Assembly: GCA_963989245.1 (NCBI GenBank)
Contig: OZ022340.1
Coordinates: forward strand, 47,570,945-47,634,944
Direction of reading: 5' to 3'
Length of the DNA stretch: 64,000 nucleotides
Source of the DNA: Nansenia antarctica
Lineage: Eukaryota > Chordata > Actinopteri > Argentiniformes > Microstomatidae
Shown piece after piece: positions 1 to 10,400 of this stretch. Position 1 is the stretch's first letter, and each line of letters opens with the position of its first letter. The notes under the pieces were generated by a model, which saw only the letters and a list, made by a program, of their open reading frames with translations, was not told the origin of the DNA and did not search any database. The translations under genes were made by a program, and so were the position numbers.

Positions 1-534
1 TGTAACGGTTTTAGTTTTAGTTTTGTTTTTTAATGTTCTTTATGTATCTTTGTTTGTTCCATATTTCTCATGTATGCATAATACACGCACACACTTACAT
101 ATATACATCCACACACGTACACCACATCTGCATTTACACCACATAATCACACATTCACATTTTCCTTGTTTACTTTGGTATTGCTGTTTGATTCATATTT
201 TTGGCATTATTATTATTATTACTAGTTTGCCATCACTCTTATGTACTTATGTTATTTTTCTGTATGTTATTTTTGTGTTCTTTATAACACTCTTGGCGAT
301 CATTAGGTGGAGGAGCCACGTAAGTCTTTTGGGTTTTCTTGCCTCCTCCTGCACTGTTTATTTGTTGTGTTCTCTGTCAACTGTGTAGCTACCTTCTAAA
401 TGTGTGCGAAATAAATAAACAAACAAACAAACAATATAGTTTGTGAATGTATACATTTCCGATTGGTCTATTATCACTGTAGTGTGACCGATTGACCGCT
501 GCCCTGGCATAACCTTTCAGAGTCCAGCAGAGCC
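1..534. other. AT-rich sequence, possible retroposon 3' tail
   Basis: No conserved gene is visible. The stretch is T-rich on the + strand and ends near 400-435 in an A-rich run of AAATAAACAAAC units, which resembles the tail of a retroposed element. An open frame from 23 to 388 is hydrophobic and low in complexity, and I do not regard it as coding. If the CEP350-like locus extends leftwards, this is part of one of its introns. Confidence 0.3.
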
Positions 535-537
535 CTG

Positions 538-1013
538 GGGCCTCATTTATAGACAGTACTTTGGATCAAATTTGCGCTAAATTATACTGGATTTTCCTCC
601 GGTGTCTGGGGGTTCGCAAAGGGAGTGAGCAGCCATGTTTTCTATGTCACCCGATAAGAATAAGACCATTATATTATTACAGTATAAGCATTTGCCTGGT
701 TAGTTGTCATGATCAAATGTTACAAATGCAACTTACCGAGAAGCCACCCTTCTCTGCCCTCTCCCGCTTCCAGACGAACGCCTAATTGAGCCGCTATAAT
801 TGAGCCGCTATCACAGGGCGTAAATACAAAGCTCATTCACCTGCGTTAAATTTCAAGTATATTTGGTATTTATAGACCGAAGTACGTACACAATTTTAAA
901 CAAGTTTTATAACCGGTTTTATAAATAATGCTTAGGCTACATCCATTTAGAAAAATGTGCTTACGTGCATGTCAAAGATGACGTTCAAGTACTTTTTTTT
1001 ATAAATGAGGCCC
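538..1013 (-). mobile_element. PIF/Harbinger-derived non-autonomous element (MITE)
   Basis: The element starts GGGCCTCATTTATA and ends with the reverse complement TATAAATGAGGCCC. CTG follows its right end (1014-1016) and precedes its left end (535-537), which is a 3-bp target site duplication. Its left half is the reverse complement of the Harbinger segment at 49385-49966, including part of the exon coding for the HARBI1-like DDE nuclease. Its right half matches the reverse complement of 41376-41595. It is therefore an internal-deletion derivative of the same family that sits in nme3 intron 3. It has no intact transposase. Confidence 0.85.
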
Positions 1014-1391
1014 CTGGACCAGGGTTGAGAACAGTTCCTGTGACATCAGTAAGAACATCATAACACTGTAGAATGTTGATAACAATAGCTAAAAGCTAAT
1101 AATGGCAGCATTCTGTAGCTATGGATATTTAACCAGCTTCTCATGTTCCGTTCAACACTCAGCAGAACGATTACTTTGACTGACTGCCTTGACCTATTGT
1201 AGCAACTTATTTCAAAATAAAGACCCCTCACATGTTAAATATGTTGGAGGGTAGGACAAACTGTGAGTAGTTTATTGTTTTGACTGTCTTGAGACATTTC
1301 ATTTGCGTTTCAAATGCATAATATCTGTTTTTGTCTTCAATGAATGTCTGTGTTGGCTGTCTCTCCTCTTCTTCTCTGCTATTCTCCCTAG
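1014..1391. other. Intronic sequence, no feature recognised
   Basis: Unique-looking sequence between the Harbinger MITE and the first recognisable CEP350-like exon. A pyrimidine-rich stretch (1362-1390) leads into the AG acceptor at 1390-1391. I see no other supported feature. Confidence 0.4.
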
Positions 1392-1456
1392 GCCAACAGC
1401 AGCAGGCTGAGTCTCCACTGGACCAGCATAAAGCCATCCATGACTTGGCTATCCAA
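1392..1456 (+). CDS. CEP350-like exon (Gln-rich, HDLAIQ)
   Basis: A 65-nt exon bounded by a pyrimidine tract plus AG and by a GTAAGA donor. Read with two leading bases it encodes QQQQAESPLDQHKAIHDLAIQ and ends in phase 0. It then joins in frame to the SLLQRQKCELF exon at 9684, across an intron holding the 8-kb nested transposon pair. Confidence 0.5.
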
Positions 1457-4400
1457 GTAAGAAAACAAATAGTTTGTTTGTGATTAAATGTTAGGCCCAA
1501 TCCCGATTCCCTTTTCTACCCCTATGGCTCGTTTTCGAGTGTGACTCGATTTCGAGCCAAGACCTTCGAACAGAGCCACAAGCCGTCAGGGTTGAAATCT
1601 ACCCCAATGAAATGGGACAACCCTTCAAGACTGATACGTCATCAGTAGTATCGTAGAAAAGCATTGATGCTCGCGACTCATTCACAACTTCACTTTTACG
1701 CTATCAATCGATCAAACAAGTCATCAAATAAAAAAGAACGGTGCTTCATTATCAGACCATGACAGAATAACGGCGCTCTAACCTGTATGAAACCTGTGCT
1801 CCTACCCTGCCAGTCTGCACTGATTTAGGACAACAGTGCAACAACTTCGCGGCTGAACTTTAGTTACATTTACGGCGTCATATACCATCAATGGGAAACA
1901 TGGAAAAATGCATGACTTACAGATTTAATTTTATGACGTTCCGAAATCCGAAGTGACAGGAACGCTGGAGAAATAGCCACTGTCCACTGCATTAATTAAC
2001 TACATGTCCTTGATGAGTCTCCCGCTCACTGCCCTCCATCAAAAATGGCACATCCATCGATAATATTACATAATAACAACTGCTCGGATTAGATTGCGAG
2101 TTGTTTTGGTATAATAAGATCCCGCAATACAGATAGCGTCATATACCACCAAGGGGGGGGGGATTCGCGCCTATCATGCACATATCAGCCTGTGGATAAC
2201 TTTAGATAGATAACTTTACATTAAATATGTCTACCATCATCCGCTGTCAAACACCACAATTTATTTATAAATAAACATGATTGTACATAAATGGGGGCAT
2301 AAAGGGGGATTTATAGAGCCTGGAAATGTTGACCTGTGTGCTTCTTAAAGCTGTGGGTCAGGAAGGGGGAGCAGGGACCAAGTAATAAAATGTTTATGGT
2401 GGGCTTGAGTAAACAAGGTGGGGTGGGAGAGAGCAACCAGGATGGATAAATATACAGGGTCAGAGGGAGGTGGCAGGGAGACACCACAGGGGTAAAGGGC
2501 ATTGTAAACAGGATTTAAACAGGTGATAAGGCTGGGAAGGACAGATGGAATAGCATTTTGGGGCCAGAGGGGAGGTAGGCACTTACAGCCAATTGTGTTG
2601 TGAATCCCTCATCGGCTCCGCCCCCTCCTGCCTCGTTGGCGCTCGTTGAGCCTCATCAGGCTCAAGTGGAGACAGCTGGGTCCAGCTATCAACTCAGGAG
2701 GAGGCAGCCCTATAAGAAGCCCCAGAAACCTTCCTCCGACGCTTGATTATTTTGACCCATGTGGTTAGTAGTTTGGCTCTCCCTGTTGTCTATTCTCGTT
2801 CAAGTAGTTTCACTTCAGAGTTTTGTTTGTTTGTTATTTTGCTAACCTTAGTTGTTTTCTTTGTTGATCCTCGCTCCCCAAAGGAACCTGCCTCCCCCCT
2901 GCCTAGACCCCCTGCCTGCCTATCGACTATTCCCCCTCTCTGCTCTGGACTGGTTAGTACACGTACATATTCCAACACTTCACTCATCTACATATCTACA
3001 CCACACTAGTTTTGCACGCTAGACACTCACACCCAGACACATAGAGTACAGTTCCACTCACACCTCATTTACATTATCCAGTTCTCTGGCATCCACACAT
3101 TCCCCCCACTTAGGCCCCGTTAGAGTAGGTTTATTCTTTTGTCCATCATTTTAATAAATCCTTTTATTGTTAGTTTGCCTCTTGTGTCCGTCTGTTCTGG
3201 GGTTCTGCCACACTTGACTCTTTTGCTAGTGCTACCATAACAGAATAATCAAGCCATCATGAGTCAAGGCAGCACCTCGGGGCAGACGCCCGCAGTTAAG
3301 CCCAACCCTGTTTCCCATTCAGTAGACGAGCTTGTTTCCGCCCACACGGCCGAGCTCGCGTCCCTCCAGGCGGAGTTGAGTAAGGCTTTCCCCTCCGTTC
3401 AGGGTAACATCGCTGAGCTCCAGAAGTCGTCCACCTCCGCCTCAGCTGCTCTCGCCTCCCTTGCTGTCCAGATGGGCACTCTTGCCTCTGCGGTGGCTTC
3501 CATCCAGCTGAGGCTGAACACGCTCCCTGGAGGAGCTGCAGTCCCTGCTCCCCCTGCTGATTCACCGGGGGTTCCAGCCCCCCCAGGGCGAGCTCCCGCC
3601 CAACCCGAGCCCAACCTGGTTACCCCTCGACCCTTTGGAGGGAACTTTGATCTGGGCAGAGGGTTCCTGACCCAGTGTGAACTTTTTTTTGCTTTCCAAC
3701 CGTCCAAGTATGGGTCAGAAGAGGCTAAAGTAGCCTTCGTTATGTCCCTCCTGGTGGACAAGGCTCTAGACTGGGCCATAGCCGTGGTGGGCAGAGACCC
3801 ACATCTTGCCCAGGACTACGAGGCGTTCCGCCGGGAGTTTTCCTTTTTGTTTGACCACCCCTCTGACGGCGCGGACGCCGCCTCCAGGATGCTGGAACTC
3901 CGGCAAGGCTCCAGGACCGTCGCGGACTACACCCTTGAGTTCCGGATCCTCGCCGCCGACAGCGGGTGGGGAGACATAGCGCTCCTTTGCGCCTACCGGC
4001 GGGGTCTGAGTGAGGCGGTGAAGGACCTTATCGTCCGGGACCGCCCAGGCTCCCTTCAAGAACTGGTCACCTTGTCCCTACAAATGGATGAGCGCCTGCG
4101 GGAGCGCCGCCAGGAGCGCAGCCAACGCGCCGTGGGGCCCCCTCACTCGGTCCCCAGCCGCACGTCCTCTCTCCCCCGTTTTGCGGCCGCCCACTCGGCC
4201 CTGCCCCCTCGGGTTCCCATGCTCTCCCCAGCCCCGTCCACCTCTGAGTCAGCGGAGGAGCCCATGCAGGTCGGCCGGTCCCGCCTCTCTCAGGAAGAGA
4301 GAGAGCAGAGAATGCGGGGCGGGCTGTGCCTGTATTGCGGAAGACCCGGACACGTCCTCCGAACCTGCCCGGCGCGGCCAAAAGACCCGGCTCGCTAAAG

Positions 4401-7400
4401 GAGGGGTTTTTGGTGAGCCGTGCCTCGATCCCCCAACCCATCAAGAACCACAACCGGCTGTTCCCAGCCACCCTCTCCTGGGGTGAGGAGTCCATTTCTG
4501 CCGGCGCCCTCATTGACTCCGGGGCCGACGAGTGCTTGATGGACATCACCCTCGCTCGGCAGGCCGGCATCCCGCTCGTTCCCCTCGACCATGCCTTGTT
4601 CCCCCAAGCCATCGATGGGAGGCCCTTAGGTAGGATCACGCATAGCACTGAATCCCTCACCCTCACCATGTCCGGTAATCACGTCGAGACGGCACGTTTT
4701 CTTGTCCTCCACGCCCCCACTGCACCCCTAGTATTAGGTAGGCCGTGGTTGGAGAGACACGATCCCCACATCTCCTGGACCACTGGACGGATTTTGGGCT
4801 GGAGCATCCCCTGTCATGCCAACTGCCTACGCTCCGCCCTCTCTCCGTCCAGCGGTCCCAGGCCCTTAGTCTCTCCCCCGGACCTCACTGGTGTCCCCTC
4901 TACGTATCTTGACCTGGCCATGGTGTTTAGTAAGGACCGCGCCCTTTCACTTCCTCCTCACCGGCCGTATGATTGTCCCATCAACCTCCTTCCCGGGGCA
5001 GCCCTTCCCAAGGGTCGTCTCTACAACCTCTCGGTCCCGGAGAAGGAGGCAATGCGCAATTATATAGCCGAGTCCCTAGCCTCGGGTGTAATTCGACCAT
5101 CGTCTTCCCCCCTCGCGGCGGGCTTCTTCTTTGTGGCGAAGAAGGATGGTGGCCTGAGGCCCTGTATAGATTTTCGTAGTTTAAACACCATCACTGTTAA
5201 GAATAAATACCCACTCCCCCTTATGAGTTCCACTTTCGAGCCACTCACTCACGCCCGGGTGTTCACTAAACTTGACCTCCGCAACGCCTACCATCTGGTT
5301 AGGGTCAAGGAGGGGGACGAGTGGAAGACCGGGTTCAACACCCACCTCGGTCACTTCGAGTACCTGGTCATGCCCTTTGGCCTGTCCAATGCCCCCGGAG
5401 TCTTCCAGGAGCTGGTCAATGACGTGCTGAGGGACATGATAAATGTTTTCGTGGTTGTTTACCTGGATGATATCCTGATCTTTTCCCCGACCATGGAGGA
5501 ACACCACCAACACGTGCGCCTGGTCCTACAACGGCTCCTGGAGAATCGTCTCTTCGTCAAGGCGGAGAAATGCGTCTTCCACTCCTCCTCTGTGACGTAC
5601 CTGGGCAACGTCGTGGAAGAAGGGCAAATGCGCGCCGACCCGGCTAAGATTAAAGCGGTGGCAGAGTGGCCACGACCCACCGACCGAACACAACTCCGGC
5701 GCTTCCTCGGGTTCGCCGGGTTTACCCGGCGGTTCATCAAGGGGTTTAGCCAGGTGGCGGCCCCTCTCACTGCTTGTACCTCCACTGTTCGCCCGTTCTC
5801 TTGGACCCCTGAGGCTGAGGCGGCCTTCTCCACCCTGAAGGGCCTCTTTACGACCGCGCCGGTGTTGGCCCACCCGGATCCAGCCAGGCAGTTCATCGTG
5901 GAGGTAGACGCTTCAGACACGGGCGTCGGGGCCGTTCTCACCCAGCGGTCGGAGGAGGACCAGAAGGTCCACCCGTGTGCCTACTACTCTCGCCGGTTTG
6001 ACCCTGCCGAGAGGAACTACGATGTGGGCAACAAGGAGTTGCTGGCCATCCACGCTGCCCTCGGAGAGTGGAGGCACTGGCTGGAGGGGGCTAAGCTGCC
6101 GTTCCTTGTGTGGTCTGACCACAAGAACTTGACCTATATGAGGACGGCAAAAAGGCTTAACCCTAGACAGGCACGCTGGGCCCTGTTCTTCAGCCGATTC
6201 GACTTCACCCTCACCTACCGCCCGGGGTCAAAGAACGTCAGGGCGGACGCCCTCTCCCGGCTGTTCCCGGGGGAGTCCCCGGATATGCCGGTGACCCAAG
6301 ACACCATCCTCCCCCCTACCCGGGTGGTAGGTGTCGTCACCTGGGCCATCGAGTCGGTGGTCAGACAGGCCCAGCGTGCCGAGCCGGACCCAGGTACCGG
6401 ACCCCGGCACAGACTTTTTGTTCCCTCCACTGTCCGGCCGCAAGTGCTAGAGTGGGGGCACTCTAGTCACTTTGCCTGCCACCCTGGCTCCCACCGGACA
6501 GCGGAGTTTATCAGCCGACGTTTTTGGTGGCCCACACTCCGGGGGGACGTTAAGGAGTTTGTGGGTGCCTGCACCATCTGCTCCCGGAGTAAGGCCTCCC
6601 ATCGTCCTCCTTCGGGCCTCCTATGTCCCCTCCCTATCCCCGGTCGTCCTTGGTCCCACATCGCTTTAGACTTCGTTACGGGGCTCCCCTTATCCAAGGG
6701 TAAGGACACCATCCTAACCATTGTGGACAGGTTTTCCAAGGCTGTCCACTTTGTCGCCCTTCCCAAGCTCCCCTCCGCGGCCGAGACTGCTGACCTCCTC
6801 ACGCTCCATGTGGTGAGGCTTCACGGCATTCCCCACAACATTGTGTCCGACCGGGGCCCCCAGTTCATCTCCAAGGTGTGGCAGGCCTTCTGTAAGGGAA
6901 TTGGGGCCTCGGTCAGCCTCACCTCTGGATACCATCCGCAGTCCAACGGACAGGCCGAGCGGACCAACCAGGCCCTGGAGGCAGCCCTGCGTTGTGTCAC
7001 CACCAGCAACCCCGCCTCCTGGGCCAAGTACCTACCATGGGTGGAGTATGCCATCAACACCATGGAGAGCTCCGCCACGGGTATGTCCCCTTTTGAATGC
7101 TCCTTGGGCTATCAACCTCCTCTCTTTCCCCAACAGGAGCTGGAGGTGGCAGTCCCGTCCACCAGGGTCCACCTCCGCCGGTGTCGGCGCATCTGGAGGA
7201 CCACCCGGACCGCTCTGCTGCGGGCCACTGAGCGGTCCCGTCGCTGTGCCGACCGGCGGAGGGTGCCAGCCCCGGCCTATCGTCCCGGCCAGAAGGTCTG
7301 GTTGTTGGCCCGGGACCTGCCCCTCCAGACCGCCCAGACCTCCTCCCGTAAGCTAAATCCCCGTTATGTTGGGCCCTACACTATTGACCGGATTATTAAC

Positions 7401-10400
7401 CCTGCAGCGGTTCGATTAAACCTTCCCCCTGCTCTCAAGGTCCACCCAGTATTTCACGTGTCCCTCCTCAAGCCTGTTTCCACTAGCCCCCTGTCCCCCC
7501 CCGTTCCAGCCCCCCCACCTCCCCGGGTCCTGAAGGATGGCGACCAGGTGTGGACGGTTGACCGCCTACTGGCTGTCCGCCGTAGGGGACGGGGGTTCCA
7601 GTATCTGGTGGACTGGGTGGGTTACGGCCCCGAAGACCGGAGCTGGGTGCCCCCATCCTACCTCGCCGACCCCACACTCCTGGAGGATTTCTATCAGGCC
7701 CACCCGGACGCTCCAGGACGGTCGTCAGGTGCCTCCCCTAAGGGGGGGGGTACTGTTGTGAATCCCTCATCGGCTCCGCCCCCTCCTGCCTCGTTGGCGC
7801 TCGTTGAGCCTCATCAGGCTCAAGTGGAGACAGCTGGGTCCAGCTATCAACTCAGGAGGAGGCAGCCCTATAAGAAGCCCCAGAAACCTTCCTCCGACGC
7901 TTGATTATTTTGACCCATGTGGTTAGTAGTTTGGCTCTCCCTGTTGTCTATTCTCGTTCAAGTAGTTTCACTTCAGAGTTTTGTTTGTTTGTTATTTTGC
8001 TAACCTTAGTTGTTTTCTTTGTTGATCCTCGCTCCCCAAAGGAACCTGCCTCCCCCCTGCCTAGACCCCCTGCCTGCCTATCGACTATTCCCCCTCTCTG
8101 CTCTGGACTGGTTAGTACACGTACATATTCCAACACTTCACTCATCTACATATCTACACCACACTAGTTTTGCACGCTAGACACTCACACCCAGACACAT
8201 AGAGTACAGTTCCACTCACACCTCATTTACATTATCCAGTTCTCTGGCATCCACACATTCCCCCCACTTAGGCCCCGTTAGAGTAGGTTTATTCTTTTGT
8301 CCATCATTTTAATAAATCCTTTTATTGTTAGTTTGCCTCTTGTGTCCGTCTGTTCTGGGGTTCTGCCACACTTGACTCTTTTGCTAGTGCTACCATAACA
8401 AATTGTCTTTGACCAATATATGTAAATTAGAAATGTGGGAAGTTACTTGTTACTTGGGGATAAAAGGGAGGTGGGGAAAGAAGAGAGACTTCCTTTTGCA
8501 AACGGATCTCGGCTGTATGCTATTGTGCTTTACAATAAATGCAGTCTAACTTGAACAATCAACAGCTCTGGTTTCTATGATAATTTACTAGTCAGTAATT
8601 GAGTAAAGATAAATAAGATATTGAAGGTATTGCCCACGACATACATCTCTGTAATCGCGCACCGATGTATTTCTATGGGGAAGGCTGTGCTCGACGATTC
8701 CATTGGACTGACGCCGGGGCAGAGGAACAGGGTGACTGTCACCCTGTGACAAACGCGCAGATATGAGTGCTCCGGTGTCCTGCTTTGATAGTCTAATGGA
8801 AGTGATCAGGTAGGCTACCAGTCCTCTACTGCTAAACCCGAGCGCGCTGGACTGTGGAACTTTCTATGTTAAGCATAGGCACCTCGGCATAACAGCGATT
8901 TTTTTGTTATGCTTGTTGTAAAGAAAAGGTCTATTATGCATTGAAATGACATTAGTACATCAGACATTAGACATTAGACATCAGACATGGAAATATGTCA
9001 TATGCGCGACTGTCCACAAATCAGCCTGTAACGTTAGACACAGCACCTCGACATAAAAGCGTTTTTTTTGTTATGCTTGTTATAAAGAAAAGGTCTATAA
9101 TGCATTGTAATGACATTAAACTAAGATAATAAGATGGTTATCATAATTTTTCAAATCTTTATTAATAAGTAATTACAGAGAAAGTAATGACATTTCCGCA
9201 TTGAATAGAGCGACATAACATTTCTGTAGATGATTCGCAATGCATGTTGGAATCAAGGGGTAGGTACCCCTACGGCTTCAAAGCTAGTCTGGTCCTGGAA
9301 TCGCTCGAAACTAAGTCATAGTTAGCCCTCCCCCTCACCCCTTCCCCTCGCTGAAATATGAATTGGGACACCCCTACCCTAAACATGAACGCGCAAAACG
9401 AAGCCATAGGGGTGAAAACGAAGCCGTAGGGGTGAATTGGGATTGGCCCTTACTGTAGATATACAGAGTTCCACAAACTTTGCTTGAGATTTAGAATGTG
9501 CACGGTCACCATATTGGTACCAAAAGTTAATAATAGTAATCACAATGATCTATTTGGTGCCAAAATGGAAGACAGTATCCAAACTCTTTATATCGAAGGC
9601 TCTGGGTGTTTTTGGTCAAAACCTCACTTACAAAACTGTAAGTGACATTAACACTAATGTCAACCCCCTCTCCCTCACCCCAGTCTCTGCTCCAGAGACA
9701 GAAATGTGAGCTGTTCCTCCTGGGGCTTAGAGAAGCACAGAAGGCCAGCCTCAATAGGGTAAGGAGATGGAACAGGCTCATTATGCTATGGTCTCTGTGA
9801 CTGAGGACATTTGGATTGATCTGTATGTGTAAATCTTCCTCCTCTTCAGAGCCAGTTGGGGTATCCCCAGTCTCCTCTCAGCCTGGCGGGTAGAGCTACC
9901 CCAGACCCCACTGATACGCATCTGCAGCAGTCAGACTGTCACCAGGTGTGGAGACCTACAGCATCAACCTACACCGGCAGGTAACTTGACATCATCTTCT
10001 AATTCAGTGCCTTTGTGAAGGGACCCAACTGCATGTGACCACATAGATAGGTAGGTAGGTAGATGGGTAGATGGGTAGGTAGATAGGTAGATGGGTAGGT
10101 AGATAGGTAGGTAGGTAGGTAGGTGGGTAGGTAGATAGGAGATGGGTGGTTAGATAGGTAGGTAGGTAGGTAGGTAGGTAGGTAGGTAGATGGGTAGGTA
10201 GCAGGGACGTGCCGTCCATATAGTGCCACCGACTACCGCCCGGTGGCACTCACACCAATCATCATGAAGTGCTTCGAGAAACTAGTCCGGGCCCACATAC
10301 TCACACGCCTCCCGCCCAACCTGGATCCATACCAGTTCGCCTACAGAGCCCACAGGTCCACAGAGGACGCCATCGCGACGACTCTCCACGCCACTCTATC

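Larger units (their letters stand above)
2596..8400 (+). mobile_element. Intact Ty3/Gypsy chromovirus (Tf1/sushi group)
   Basis: A complete 5.8-kb LTR retrotransposon: LTR, gag, pol (protease, reverse transcriptase, RNase H, integrase, chromodomain), LTR. The target duplication is AATTG. Both ORFs are open and the LTRs look identical, so it may be recently or currently mobile. The C-terminal chromodomain and the LTR-complementary primer site place it with the Tf1/sushi chromoviruses, the lineage from which mammalian PEG10 and RTL genes derive. It is nested in the TTA-flanked DNA element, in an intron of the CEP350-like gene and in the same orientation as that gene. Confidence 0.95.
1494..9449. 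mobile_element. TIR DNA transposon with TTA duplication, host of the Gypsy insertion
   Basis: The left end GGCCCAATCCC and the right end (reverse complement GGGCCAATCCC) form near-matching terminal inverted repeats, each flanked by TTA (1491-1493 and 9450-9452). Subterminal copies of the motif ACCCCTA(T/C)GGCT occur next to both ends. A 3-bp TTA target duplication and GG-starting termini fit PIF/Harbinger, but no transposase is readable, so the superfamily is tentative. Without the Gypsy element it would be about 2.1 kb and non-autonomous. Confidence 0.6.

Noticed and set aside
23..388. A 121-codon hydrophobic frame at the left edge
   Set aside because: Low complexity, no family resemblance, T-rich composition; probably non-coding tail sequence.
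5459..5941. Antisense frames across pol
   Set aside because: GC-rich coding sequence leaves the opposite strand open; there is no domain similarity.
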